A model generated the notes under the pieces. The model did no database searches. It had not been told where the DNA came from and saw nothing but the letters and a program-made list of their open reading frames with translations. Positions 1 to 10,128 of a stretch of 64,000 nucleotides of DNA are shown piece after piece. Positions within the stretch are counted from its first letter, which is position 1. Every line of letters begins with the position of its first letter. Source of the DNA: Clarkia xantiana subsp. parviflora (lineage: Eukaryota; Streptophyta; Magnoliopsida; Myrtales; Onagraceae); the NCBI GenBank assembly GCA_036873135.1, contig JAPTYO010000007.1, forward strand, positions 21,930,763-21,994,762. The letters are read 5' to 3'. The position numbers and the translations under genes were made by a program.

Positions 1-190
1 GCGTGTCCGTGCTATTCTGACGTTTGCGATTCCTCTATCTTATAAGACAGGGGGCAGGGTCAGAGACACACATCCATGAGTAAGTAAGTACTCCGACAAA
101 ATGTAAAATCCCGGCTTCAAATTGCGCGTGTCATACCATCCTAAAATAGAGTCAATCAAGGGTCAGGCCATTGGTTGACTCGGGGGCATG
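1..190 (+). mobile_element. 3' internal end of an LTR retrotransposon, running in from the left edge
   Basis: This stretch is clearly similar to the reverse complement of 52148-52330, which is the sequence next to the 3' LTR of the large retroelement at 51061-61006. It ends in a G-rich polypurine-like tract (about 176-190, core CGGGGGCATG) directly before an LTR. The rest of the element lies outside the window. It is the same family as the right-hand element but in the opposite orientation and visibly more diverged. Confidence 0.85.
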
Positions 191-969
191 TGATGGATAT
201 ACGCCCAATTTGAATCCGTTGACTCCCGAATCGTCTCATTTTGATCACCCCGTTAATGATTGCAAATCGAAACTGTTAATGATTGCAAATCGAAACTTCA
301 ACCCAAACACCTCGCGAAAACACCTAACGGTCCGGACGAGGCCGAAGCACTCGTCCGGCCAAGTTAGACTCACCTAGGTGAGGTCGGGTGGCCACACCCG
401 ACCTCCCCTAGGGGAGATCGGGTCAGCCAACCCGATCTCCCCTAGGAGGGGTTGGGTGGCCTCACCCAACCCCTACCCTTGGGGGTCGGATTTTCCTTCC
501 CCCAAGGGCCCCGACACCACTTTTAGACTCCCATACTCGGTTTATTTCCGCCAACCTTCTCCGTACCCTAAGGTCTTAATTACGTGTTTAAAGGATAATT
601 AACTGTGTTTAAAGGTTAACGATGTCATTAAGCCACCTTAATGACACCGTTGCCTATAAATACAACTCTTCCACTATTCATTTGATCATCTTGGCAAGTT
701 GCATAATTTTGCTCTGACATCTCTCTAGCTTTATCTCTCTACAAAAACAGTACTGACTTAGGCATCAGAGAGGGTTCATCAGGCACCACCCCCCCCCCCC
801 CCTCTGTGCCTGGTATTGCCCCTCTTGCAGGGCGAGAAGAGAAGCGAAGCGAAGGAAGGAAAGACACAAGTTAGGACAACGCAACCCGAGAGCACTAAAT
901 CCGCAATATCTCCAGTGAGGAACGAAACTTAGGTCGACCGCCCGTTGACCCTAGACTCGGAACCTAACA
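191..969 (+). repeat. 3' LTR (779 bp) of an older copy of the right-hand retroelement family
   Basis: It begins TGATGGATATACGCCC and ends AACCTAACA, matching in reverse the LTRs at 51061-52147 and 59920-61006. It is 308 bp shorter than those LTRs. It has three CCTAGG palindrome units (373, 407, 441) instead of seven, and lacks the five 24-bp pyrimidine-rich repeats. A TATA box (TATAAATA, 655-662) lies where LTR transcription would begin. The short ORFs here are not genes. The target duplication cannot be checked because the other end is outside the window; the base run after the LTR is GACAC. Confidence 0.85.
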
Positions 970-1756
970 GACACCTTTGTGTCAGCTTCCTTCACCCTCA
1001 CCCACAACCACATCACATATGGTCAGTTTCGTGCGAAGCATAGTTGATCAGTTCGCGCTCAGATCCAAAGCACCGGAGAAATCCCTACCAACACCTGAGC
1101 CGATCTCTGCCCAGATCCGAACCAACAAAGACTTATCACCAGAGACTTCCCACCAACTCCGGAGTCAATCTCGGTCACTCTGTCTCCCTTAATACTTGGT
1201 ATGTACTGTATTTTGTCTTCCTTTCGCCAAACCCTAAATCTTCAGGTGAAGCATTCTCTATATAGAAGATGATTTTGTTGAAATCGAAGCCAATTTGTAA
1301 AAGACGAAGATAATATACTATTAAATTGATTGTGAGTAGATGAATGATATAGAAGTTAATTGAATTGTGGTGACATTGCCTTGTAAAATGAAATGACATC
1401 TTGTAAAATGAACTGATTTATCGGTTCTGCTCTTCCATAAATTCTCATATGATGTTCATTAAGTTGATGTAAAAAATTTGGTAATCAATATTGCTGTAAA
1501 TTTATTTATTATTATTTTTGATTTAGTGACTTCTCCTTATTGAGTTACAATTAGAACTTAAAATTTCTACCATTAGCTCCTCTGTACTTTACTATATATT
1601 TCAGAATTAATATGATATATAGATTATTATAGGAATGCTCAAATTTTAAAAAGTAAGATCACTCAGAATGGTTGACCCAAAATTCCATGTAACTAAAGAC
1701 ATACATAATAATTACATGAAGATAATATTTGTGGAAGAAAGTCGCATTATGTTCAT
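970..1756. other. Intergenic, no gene recognised
   Basis: The first 230 bases are less AT-rich than the surroundings and could be old transposon sequence; the remainder is AT-rich. I see no gene, RNA or repeat ends here. Confidence 0.5.
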
Positions 1757-1862
1757 GTTGGAATTTGATCTCCTGATGTGAATTTGTGTTCGATCCCAAC
1801 ACTTTTAAATTTGCATAAAGGGATGAGCTGGGGTTGACTTCTGGCGATCCTCCTCCGAATAC
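1757..1862 (+). repeat. LTR-like fragment, copy 1
   Basis: About 105 bp beginning TGTTGGAATTTGATCTC that resemble 3606-3711 in the same orientation, with shared blocks such as GTGAATTTGTG and AAAGGGATGAGC. The TGTTGGA start suggests an LTR terminus. Similarity stops after about 105 bp, so this is a remnant or a diverged LTR, not one of a clean pair. Confidence 0.4.
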
Positions 1863-2297
1863 GATTATATATAATCATATAAATAGAATATAATATATTC
1901 AACAATATATTATTTCCTTATATAACTATCACTGATAATGTATATATTATCTCATACAACATAATATAATATAGGGGCTAACTAAAATGCAGTCGAGTTT
2001 ATTTCAACTAGATTTTTCAGTCGTTAGATCATAAGAGAGAATCAATCAGAATTCATGAGAGATTAAACGTGTTTCTTACACATGTATAATCAGATGACAG
2101 AGAAATCGAGTTGAAATAAACTCGAGATTATTTTAGTTCAACCCTATAATATATTGGATTACTAAATTTATCTCTAGGGAGAATATTATCATTCATTAAT
2201 TTTAGATAGTCAAAACTTTACTACCAAGTATTTCCTAGTAGGACCGACCGAAATTCCTATTTGTAGTCCTCTTAGTGGACTTTAATCCTACTAGTTA

Positions 2298-2470
2298 GGG
2301 GTGAGCAAAATACTTGATTGGAACCGGAATCGGACAATAACTGTTCAGTTGGATAGGTTCTGGGTAGAGGTACAGGTTCTAGTATGGTTATGAGTCAAAA
2401 TTTCAAGAACTGATATTTTCAATTTCGATTTTGGGATAAGTAGTCGGTTACTCAAATACTCAGTCGGATC

Positions 2471-2559
<89 letters not shown>

Positions 2560-2918
2560 GTAATAACTAAATAAATTACTTGCCCTATGTATATGTATAA
2601 CTGAAACATATAACAAAATAGAGCTTTCGTAGACAATTATTAATATTATTTATGTACAATGGTTTATTTTTTTCAACAGAGATTTTTCCTTTTCGGTTTA
2701 GATTTCCAACTGTAGCTAAAACATTCTTTTTTTATCATAAAATTGGTAATCGGTTCTTAAACGGATAACCGGAACCGATCGATTTCAAACAGTTCTGAAA
2801 TGTCTCTGGTTCCAAATAGTTCTAGTACGGTTCTGGATAACGAGTGTTAAGAACCGTTTAGTTCGGTCTGATTTTAGGATAACCCAAAATTATAGGGTAC
2901 CGGTACCACTCACCTCTA
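2298..2918. mobile_element. TIR element (MULE-like, non-autonomous) with 10-bp target duplication
   Basis: The sequence CTACTAGTTA occurs at 2288-2297 and again at 2919-2928, flanking an insert whose ends are inverted relatives (GGGGTGAGC at the left; the right end reads TAGAGGTGAGT in reverse). The interior is rich in GGAACCG/CGGTTC motifs in both orientations and holds a roughly 80-bp (TA)n run. A 9-10 bp duplication with short inverted ends fits a Mutator-like non-autonomous element. There is no coding sequence. Confidence 0.6.
2477..2554. repeat. (TA)n microsatellite
   Basis: About 78 bp of nearly pure TA dinucleotide inside the TIR element at 2298-2918. Its length is likely unstable and assembly-sensitive. 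Confidence 0.95.
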
Positions 2919-3184
2919 CTACTAGTTAATAAGTTATCCCAATAGGGCTATCACACCTATTAGTTTCAGCACTAAACATTTATTAATAAGTTAATTGCTT
3001 CTAATTAACTCACACTTAATTATGCATGGTTAATGGGCTCCCATTAAGGCCGGCCCAATTGTCATAATTGTAAAAAATAGGGACCTTGAACCGATTCTTG
3101 GTGGCGACAACCCTTCTTTGTAATTGGTTCGTCAGAGGCGGCAACCGTCTTTTCCTGATTGATGGGGAACAGAAACAAGGAGTC

Positions 3185-3405
3185 AGCAGGTGACGAGCAG
3201 ATCGTCACCTCACCATTACTTAGGAAGAAGGGTCTTCTCTGAAGTCGGTTGCAAGCTGGTCGCCACCTCATCATTCCTTATGAGGATGAGTTTCCTCCAA
3301 GTCGGTACTAAGATGGTCGCCACCTCACCATTCCTTAAGAATATGAGTTTACTTAGGGGCGTCGCCTTTTGTACCATCCTTGTGGATATTTTCATGGGGC
3401 GTGAC
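3185..3405. repeat. Three imperfect ~60-66-bp tandem units
   Basis: The phrase GTCGCCACCTCA(C/T)CATTCCTTA recurs about every 60-66 bp (near 3204, 3259 and 3315), each time followed by a sequence containing AAGTCGGT. Short overlapping ORFs on both strands come from this repeat, not from a gene. Confidence 0.6.
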
Positions 3406-3605
3406 ATGATTCCTTAAGGATTTCCTTCATTCACTTATTCAAGAGTCGCCGACTTTTGTGTAGTTGCCTATGTATATGTTAGTCGTGTACTTTTATCTAA
3501 TGACGTTCTTTTATTTCGACAACCTTTAGTCCTTAATTTCGGACTTCCCGACGTTATAGTCTTTGACCATGTAATTCATTTATTGTGGTTCCAACAACGT
3601 CAATA

Positions 3606-3711
3606 TGTTGGATCTTGATCTCTTGGGGTGAATTTGTGCTCGACCTCAGCGCTTCTAAACCTGCACAAAGGGATGAGCCGGGGCTTTCCCCGTCGACCCC
3701 CCTCCGAAATT
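3606..3711 (+). repeat. LTR-like fragment, copy 2
   Basis: Begins TGTTGGATCTTGATCTC and matches 1757-1862 for about 105 bp. It is followed (about 3775-3875) by three short tandem units containing TATTTATAG and GTTAT. Probably the edge of an old LTR whose other parts have decayed. Confidence 0.4.
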
Positions 3712-4072
3712 TAAGTCAAATAAGCTGGATTTTAGAGAATAATTTACAATGTATATGAAAAATTAATAATAAAATTATTTATAGGCAATGGCCGTTATGT
3801 ATTCATACTATTTATAGTCAATGACAGTTATGGTATTAAACTATTTATAGTTAATGACCGTTATAGTATCAAAACAACATGTGGTAAATGTTAACAGTAC
3901 ACAAGGTTGTTAATCACTATTAACTGATATCAGAAGTAGATCACTTATTGATATCAAAGTATATAAGTCTGTCTTTAGATTAATTATATTCATCTGTTCA
4001 CTTATATATATATATATATAAAGACAAATGCATATATTATTATATATATATATATATATAGGGTTAATAACC

Positions 4073-4864
4073 TATGTAAGAGTTATGAAGTTTGACCCAT
4101 GTTAACCGGAGAGGTCTGAAGTTTCAAGTTTGTTGATAATTGGTTTTCCGTCCATTTTTAGGGTTAAATTTAACAGAATGATCCGAAATGACACTTTTGC
4201 CCTTTTTAATATTTTGTTTTATTTAATACCTTATTTGAGAAAAAGTGAAATGACAAAATTACTCCTGAAGTCAAATTAAGAATTGAGTCCCTATTTTTTT
4301 TTCAATTTAGTCCTCAAAATTATATTCTTAAGTTTTAATTTTTACAATTGAGTCCCTATTGTTTTCTCTGTCACCGAACAAGTCCACCGGCCACCACCCC
4401 AGGACGACGACCACCACCCAAAGCCGATGACGACCATCAACGGCCACCACCAAATCAGGGCTGGTAGCCACCGATTGGGGACGACCACCACCCCAATTGG
4501 TGGTGGCCACCACCCCAATCGAGGCCAGCAGTCCCAATTGGGGTTGGCCGGCCACGATTTGGTGGTGGCCGGCCCGGTTGGTGGTCGTCATCGGCCTTGG
4601 GTGGTGGTCGGCCTCGATTGGGGCATTTTCGTATTTTCATTTCAAGCATGTGAGGAACACACTTTGATAGAAGTGTATTTTTGAGATTTAATTTTATTTA
4701 TGCATGGTCAAATGTCAAGCACGTGACCAACTTCCGTCAGTTTTAACAGAAAAAAATAACAGAGACCTCTTATATCAACAAAGTTGAAACTTCAGACCTT
4801 CCATATTAACTTTTGAAACTTCAGACATCTCCGGTTAACATGGGTCAAACTTCATACCCTTACA
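4073..4864. mobile_element. Fold-back TIR element, ~0.8 kb, GC-rich core
   Basis: The left end (from TATGTAAGAGTTATGAAG) is a near-perfect inverted copy of the right end (ending CTTCATACCCTTACAT) for at least 50 bp, including the block AAGTTTGACCCATGTTAACC. The middle (4370-4625) is much more GC-rich than the flanks, with repeated GGTGGTGGCC/CCACCAC motifs; ORFs there are repeat artefacts. The flanks are (TA)n, so the target duplication cannot be resolved. No transposase. Confidence 0.7.
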
Positions 4865-5816
4865 TATATATATATACTTTTTCTTTTTTTTTTTTGCCAA
4901 AAAAGTGCATATAACTGCTTTGCTCTTTTAAATCATAGTTCTATGATAATACACGGCAAGGCAGGGTATATATTTTTGTCATGATCGGCCAATGTTCCGT
5001 ACAAACAAAACAACCCAACCATGTATGTCATTTTCTCCGCTTCCCATCACGCACCACTCATCAATTAATTGCGTCTCGCCGTATTCTCCACGTTCGTTTA
5101 ATGTAAAAAAATGTCCCATATAATTAACTTTCTATCATTCTTTCATCCATTTAATTCCTATATATATATATATCATGACCGATGAGGGGCTCTTCTATAA
5201 GATCAGGTCATATATACCATATATAATCCCTCTATATAGAAACTATATATATATATATATATGGATCGAGACGGTTACGACCACCATTTTGATGTCAGCC
5301 CCGTAATTATCGTGTTAATGAGGGGGAAAGTGCGCGGTTTGCTTATCAGAGTTGAATGAGAGGGAGGAAATTAGGGTTCTTCCGGAATGTGGGCATGCTA
5401 CCTATATCCTAAAGATAAAGAAAGGGTGATTTAATTTGGGCCCTATGGTGATTTACATTTCTTAAACAATAAAATTCCTATTTTGTAACTATTTTCAATG
5501 CAATTTTGGTACATTCATAATTAAACAGGTAATTAACGTGGTTCTGTTGCTTAAAAAAGTCTGCATTGTTGGGTCTATGCTTTGAGATTAGAATTTAGTA
5601 GTACGAATTAATGAATGCAGTGTCTTTATATATATATATATGCACTGTGCAATTGTGTGTATGTATATATATACTGACCGTACCGTACTACTAGACTGTC
5701 AAAGGGGCCGGCTAGCTTTGGATTTTTTTGGGTTAAATTTGAGACAACAGAAGAATAAACAGAAGGTTTTAACGGAACAGATGGTCAGATTCCAAATGTA
5801 AAAAATTACAATTTAG
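4865..5816. other. Intergenic, AT-rich, no gene recognised
   Basis: Contains several short (TA)n runs (5160-5175, 5245-5262, 5627-5642). I see no coding potential and no transposon ends. Confidence 0.5.
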
Positions 5817-5888
5817 TGTGGCTGCTGGGATTCGAGCCCAGGTCTCCACGGCCACAACGTGGAATTCTTACCACTAAACTACAGCCAC
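5817..5888 (-). tRNA. trnH-GUG: tRNA-His (GUG)
   Basis: On the minus strand the sequence starts GTGGCTGTAGTTTAGTGG and folds as a 72-nt tRNA. The 7-bp acceptor stem pairs GTGGCTG with CAGCCAC, the D arm contains TTTAGTGGTAAGAA, the anticodon loop is TTGTGGC (anticodon GTG), and the T arm contains GGGCTCGAATCCC. The discriminator is A and there is no intron. A T run downstream on the minus strand (about 5800) can serve as the Pol III stop. It is the standard plant nuclear tRNA-His and stands alone between protein genes. Confidence 0.95.
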
Positions 5889-7131
5889 ATTTGTTAAATA
5901 ATAACCTCTTAAATATATAATAATTGAGTTTTGAAAGACATATGCTTACAATTTGCTGTTGATAAAATTTTGTTAGTTAGCTTCATATATGTTCAAATTG
6001 TTAATTCTGTATAATTTTTATTTTATCTAATTTGAATGAAATTATATACGTCCGCGATGACAAAATACATAACAAATTGCTAATTAATATTTGAGTAGTT
6101 AAACAAATTGCTATCATTTTTCTTTATCACATTCGTTAATTATTCAATCCAAATTAGATGAAAACTCTACTAGAATTAACGATTTGTACACATGTAACTT
6201 AAATAAGAAAAATGTCTTATAAAAAATCAACTAACAGATTGTTCAGCTAACACAAATATAATCTATCATCAATATGATAATTAACCTTTTACCATCTTAG
6301 TACTTATTATCATATCGTATTTCATATCAAACGGTGCCACCTCATATATTCTACCATGATATGTAGAAGAGATTATATCTTCAAGTTGATGACCTGGCAC
6401 TCCACAAATGGCCATTGGAATCCAAGAGTGGCGCCACTTCTTATTCTCTGTTATCTACGTTTCCACGGTTACCACACGTCCGCTTATCCATACTCATACA
6501 TAACGAAGAACAAAAAAAAATCTTGTCGCAGAAATAAGACACCTATTTCATTTCATTTCGTTTCGTTTCGTTTCAATTCAAATAATAATTATAATTAAAT
6601 AAAAAAATACATTCTATAAGTTTACAACACACGCCACTAAGCATAAGTAACCTATGACCCAAGAAACGCGTGGAAGCCGCAGTCAAGAATCCCCCTATCA
6701 TTATCGTGAAACAGATTCTCTGGAGCAAAGCAATGCAATACCCTTTCTCCCTCACTGGGTGAATAATAATCTTTCATTTCTTTTGACTCAAGAATAATTG
6801 TGCAAAAGACAATCAATCAATGGCTTCAAAACAACACCATTAATACCTGATGTAGTATTATTGACAGCATCAATCTGCAAATAAATGAACTAAACCCTGC
6901 GATTCTGACCTTAATTACTATACTCCTCCTGGAATCACATTCAAGTTCAACGACAGATACTGCTAACAATTGCAGCTACGGGCGGGAAACTACGCGCAAA
7001 TATTAATAATGCACGCCCCCGTTTTTATCTAGTACGGTTGATCAAATGTTAGCCACCACAAAAAAAATAAAATACACGATATAACAAGTACCCGACTCCT
7101 ACAACTAAATACATACCGTTGTCGGTTTTCT
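5889..7131. other. Intergenic, including the probable 3'-UTR of the HSP20-like gene
   Basis: AT-rich DNA with no convincing gene. A CATTTC/GTTTC microsatellite-like run lies near 6546-6580. The last few hundred bases before 7132 are likely the 3'-UTR of the minus-strand gene that stops there. Confidence 0.5.
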
Positions 7132-8688
7132 TCATGTCAGCAGGAGATCGTTACCTCCGAGGTGGGACCTGAGACAGATACGGACCTCGTGTTCTTCGGG
7201 TCCCACGTGGAGCTTTGGCACCATGATCTCGAGTACAGACCCAGGGCCATCGTAATAAGCCTCGATAGTGGCGTCATCAGGGATACGAGTCGAGAGAGGA
7301 ATCTCCCTCACAAACTCCCCTGGAGGGCAGTGCTCAGAGGCGGGGTCTGTGAGCTTGAAGGTTTGGTCGCCCCTCTTAATGAATGGCATCCCAGAGGTGC
7401 TCATGCAAGAGACCTTGATGATTCCGTGAGTGATTGTGTTCCTCCACGAGACCTTCACGCTCTGAGGATCAACACAGGGCAAGCTTATGATGATCAAAAA
7501 AGTATCCTCATCCTCGTATATTGTCTTCGCGGCTGTCACGGGCCCACACGCATTGTTCTTGACCACTCCGGTGAAATCGTTCATCCAATGAGGCTCGGTG
7601 TGTCTGGTTTCTACTCCATTGGTTGGAATTGGGTTCGAAGCCAAGAAACAATCTTCTTCAGTGTTGTTGTGGGGGAAGAAGTATTTCCTCCTCTTGCCAT
7701 TGCTGACAGGTGACAAAGCCATGGCGTCTCCATTGCTGTGGTGGCTCGATAGATTCAACCCGGAACCGTTGAGCTGTTTCTCAGCTTGTGGATTCGAGCC
7801 GTTCTTTATGAGTGGAAGTGCCCGCTCGAGTTCAAAATCTGTGCTTGGCAAATTCCTCCAAGAGCTAAAATCACTGGCCTCGGGTGTGATTGAGAAATTC
7901 AAGTCCCTTCCAGTGATTTCCATCCACCTCCTCCGATCTTCCTCATCCAGACCCATTAGACTCGGTGATGAAACGAGCTCAACACCATGAACACACTGCG
8001 GATTAGAGAGGCCTCTGTAATGTTTTCTTTGCATCCGATGAGACCGAACAAAACCCTTGTCTATACTAAAAGGGAAAGGCCTTTCTCCTTGTCTTGAATG
8101 TCCATTCATGTAGCTTCGAAGCTGCATCTTCCCAAGAGCGTTCTCGGGTCTCTCCTTGAACACCCACATGTATATGTTCTCCATATCGTGCTGTACCATG
8201 AAGATATCGAGCTTCAGGTCTGATTTATCAAACCCTGATATTCCGTTACTGTCTCTGATAATCTTGGCTTTTGATTTGTCGTTCAGGGCGGGTTTGAAGT
8301 AGAAGCTGAAGAAGAACCAAGCTCCCCACACACTGTCAAGCCTTTTCGTACATTTCCTGACTGTCTTTGGGATTGAAATTTCGGTGGTATTGTAAATCTG
8401 GGATCCGAGACGCACATCTAGAATGTCACATGCATCGGAAATTGAATTCCATTGATTTGGAGGAGGAGGGCTCCGCTCAACTGATAATGGAAGGTTTATA
8501 TCAGGAGGCCCTAAGAGAACACTTTGGCGATTCATCTCTAAGTCTAAGTCGTCGTGGGACGAGGCGCTTGAATCCATGGAAAGGATAGTGGAAGGATGGT
8601 GACTCTCCATTGACAGTATGGTGAGGAGAGCAATATCCCCTGCCGTCTCAACTTGATTAAGAAACTTTAGGGCATTCCATGGCAGCAT
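7132..8688 (-). CDS. HSP20-like chaperone-superfamily protein, 518 aa
   Basis: A single uninterrupted reading frame of 518 codons. The C-terminal part (about residues 390-500) looks like an alpha-crystallin/HSP20-type beta-sandwich: it contains EDTFLIIISLPCVDPQSVKV, SWRNTITHGIIKV and a late VPREIPLS-like strand region (VREIPLSTRIPDD). The first ~380 residues are plant-specific, with serine-rich and basic stretches and no recognised catalytic motif. It resembles the long plant proteins annotated as 'HSP20-like chaperones superfamily', which are not classical small heat-shock proteins; their role is unknown. The leader probably has an intron (8694-8947, CAAG|GT donor, TTGAG| acceptor), which suits the long upstream transcribed-looking sequence to about 9000. 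ORFs on the plus strand at 7162-7990 are antisense shadows. Confidence 0.85.
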   Translation of the reverse strand: MLPWNALKFLNQVETAGDIALLTILSMESHHPSTILSMDSSASSHDDLDLEMNRQSVLLGPPDINLPLSVERSPPPPNQWNSISDACDILDVRLGSQIYNTTEISIPKTVRKCTKRLDSVWGAWFFFSFYFKPALNDKSKAKIIRDSNGISGFDKSDLKLDIFMVQHDMENIYMWVFKERPENALGKMQLRSYMNGHSRQGERPFPFSIDKGFVRSHRMQRKHYRGLSNPQCVHGVELVSSPSLMGLDEEDRRRWMEITGRDLNFSITPEASDFSSWRNLPSTDFELERALPLIKNGSNPQAEKQLNGSGLNLSSHHSNGDAMALSPVSNGKRRKYFFPHNNTEEDCFLASNPIPTNGVETRHTEPHWMNDFTGVVKNNACGPVTAAKTIYEDEDTFLIIISLPCVDPQSVKVSWRNTITHGIIKVSCMSTSGMPFIKRGDQTFKLTDPASEHCPPGEFVREIPLSTRIPDDATIEAYYDGPGSVLEIMVPKLHVGPEEHEVRICLRSHLGGNDLLLT

Positions 8689-9010
8689 ACAATCTCAAGT
8701 GAATAAACAAAAGCTAATCTAATTTCACCAAAAATCAATCTCCACAATAGTTGCCCTCCATCAAAACCCTAGATCCAACGAAGAACATATCTCAATCAGA
8801 AAACTGAATCCAGACAGATTAGCCGCTAAATCTAAACAATCCAATACAAATCGCAAAGAGGTTAACCTCCAATCCACAAAAAGACGACGACTCTATGAAT
8901 CCAATCCAATGGGAAGAAGATAAAGAATTGGGATCTGGAAAGCGTACCTTGCAGGATAGATTTCGTGAAATCGGGAGAGGGGAGATTGACCGGCGAAGAA
9001 AGTGAGAGTT
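8689..9010 (-). promoter_or_regulatory. 5'-UTR with likely intron of the HSP20-like gene
   Basis: Minus-strand sequence upstream of the ATG contains a good donor (CAAG|GTACGC, exon end at 8948) and a possible acceptor (CACTTGAG, exon restart near 8693). A leader intron is therefore likely, though not proven without transcripts. Confidence 0.45.
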
Positions 9011-9128
9011 CTCATCAGCACCGTAATATCATAGTCAAACAAAACCATCAGATTCAAGAGTTTGGTTGATTATCGTTACACTTCTGATACACTCATATCC
9101 GGAATCTGTATCCAGTTGGCGGAGCCAA

Positions 9129-10122
9129 CCCTGGGCATGGTTCGGTTTTTGCCCGAACCGGTTCAGAACCGAACCGGAACCAGATTTTAGGTTCAGTTGG
9201 TTTTCTATACCAGGTAAGAACCGAACCAGATTTTAGGTCCTAGAACCGAACCATAGGAGAACCGGTTTTGAACCTTTTTTTCATTTTTTTTACTTAAATT
9301 CAAAATATACACCTTTTTTTTACTAAAATTCAAAATATACAACCAATATAGAACTATTCCTAAGTTAAGTTTCGAGTTCAAAACTAAACTCAATTGACTG
9401 TAGAACTGATATGAGCTAACATAATATATAATAACTATATATAAGTAAACAAATCTGCTATGACCACCTATATATCCAATATGAACCAAACCCAAATAGT
9501 GAAGGATCTACCCTATGGGTGTAAACGATTCAAGCTACTCGTGAGCTTCTCGAGATCGGTTTGGTCGATATTCAAATTCGACTCGCTAAATTTCGAGTCG
9601 AGTTGAACTTTTTTTGATACCGAGTCGAGTTCGAGTTCACTTGTACTCGACTCGAGAGGCTCGCGAGCCTAATCGAGTTTTTTTGTTTTGCATATTCGAG
9701 TCGAGTTCGAGTTCGAGTTTGAGTTTTTCGAGTTTTACGTAATAATATTATATATGTATATATTGAGTCGAGGAAGAGTTCGACCTCGAGCTAAGGCTCG
9801 GTCGAGTTCGAGCTCGAGTAAACTGAGGAGTCGAGCTTGTCGGATACTCGGCTTGTTTATAGCCCTTTAATCTACAAAAAAAAAAAAGATGCAAGAGTGT
9901 GTTACTATTTAACAATTTAGGCTTTATGTAATAAAAGTGGTTCTGAAAAACTGGTTCAAAATCGGTTCGGAACCTGTTTTGAACCAGTTGAAAACCGCTC
10001 CATATATTCCTTATCAAAACCGAACCATTTAAGAACCGGTTCAGTCAGAACCGGTTTGTATTGGTTCGGTTCCGGTTTGGTTCCGGCTCGGTTCGCCCAA
10101 ACCGGTTTTTATGCCCAGCCCT
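9129..10122. mobile_element. TIR element rich in GGTTCGG/CCGAACC, ~1 kb
   Basis: The ends CCCTGGGCATGG and ATGCCCAGCCCT are inverted relatives, continuing inward with AACCGGTTC-type motifs in both orientations. The flanks share AGCCAA (9123-9128 and 10123-10128), a likely target duplication. It holds a second element (9512-9869). No transposase frame; it fits a non-autonomous hAT- or MULE-type element, class uncertain. Confidence 0.6.
9512..9869. mobile_element. TIR element nested inside 9129-10122
   Basis: Ends CCTATGGGTGTAAACGA and TTGTTTATAGCCCTTT are imperfect inverted copies, flanked by ATCTAC on both sides (9506-9511, 9870-9875). The inside is dominated by TCGAGTCGAG/CTCGAG motifs. A relative lies at 42987-43445. 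Being nested, it inserted later than the outer element. Confidence 0.6.
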
Positions 10123-10128
10123 AGCCAA

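Noticed and set aside
191..969. Left LTR as a solo LTR
   Set aside because: The preceding 190 bp match the interior next to the 3' LTR of the related element, so internal sequence is present.
1757..3711. A complete small LTR element with ends at 1757 and 3711
   Set aside because: Similarity of the two ends is limited to about 105 bp and no matching target duplication was found.
4328..4684. Overlapping ORFs on both strands with Gly/His/Arg repeats
   Set aside because: Derived from GGTGGTGGCC-type repeats in the core of a fold-back element.
7162..7990. Plus-strand ORFs of 183 and 130 aa
   Set aside because: They lie opposite the 518-codon HSP20-like frame and show no family resemblance; they are antisense shadows.
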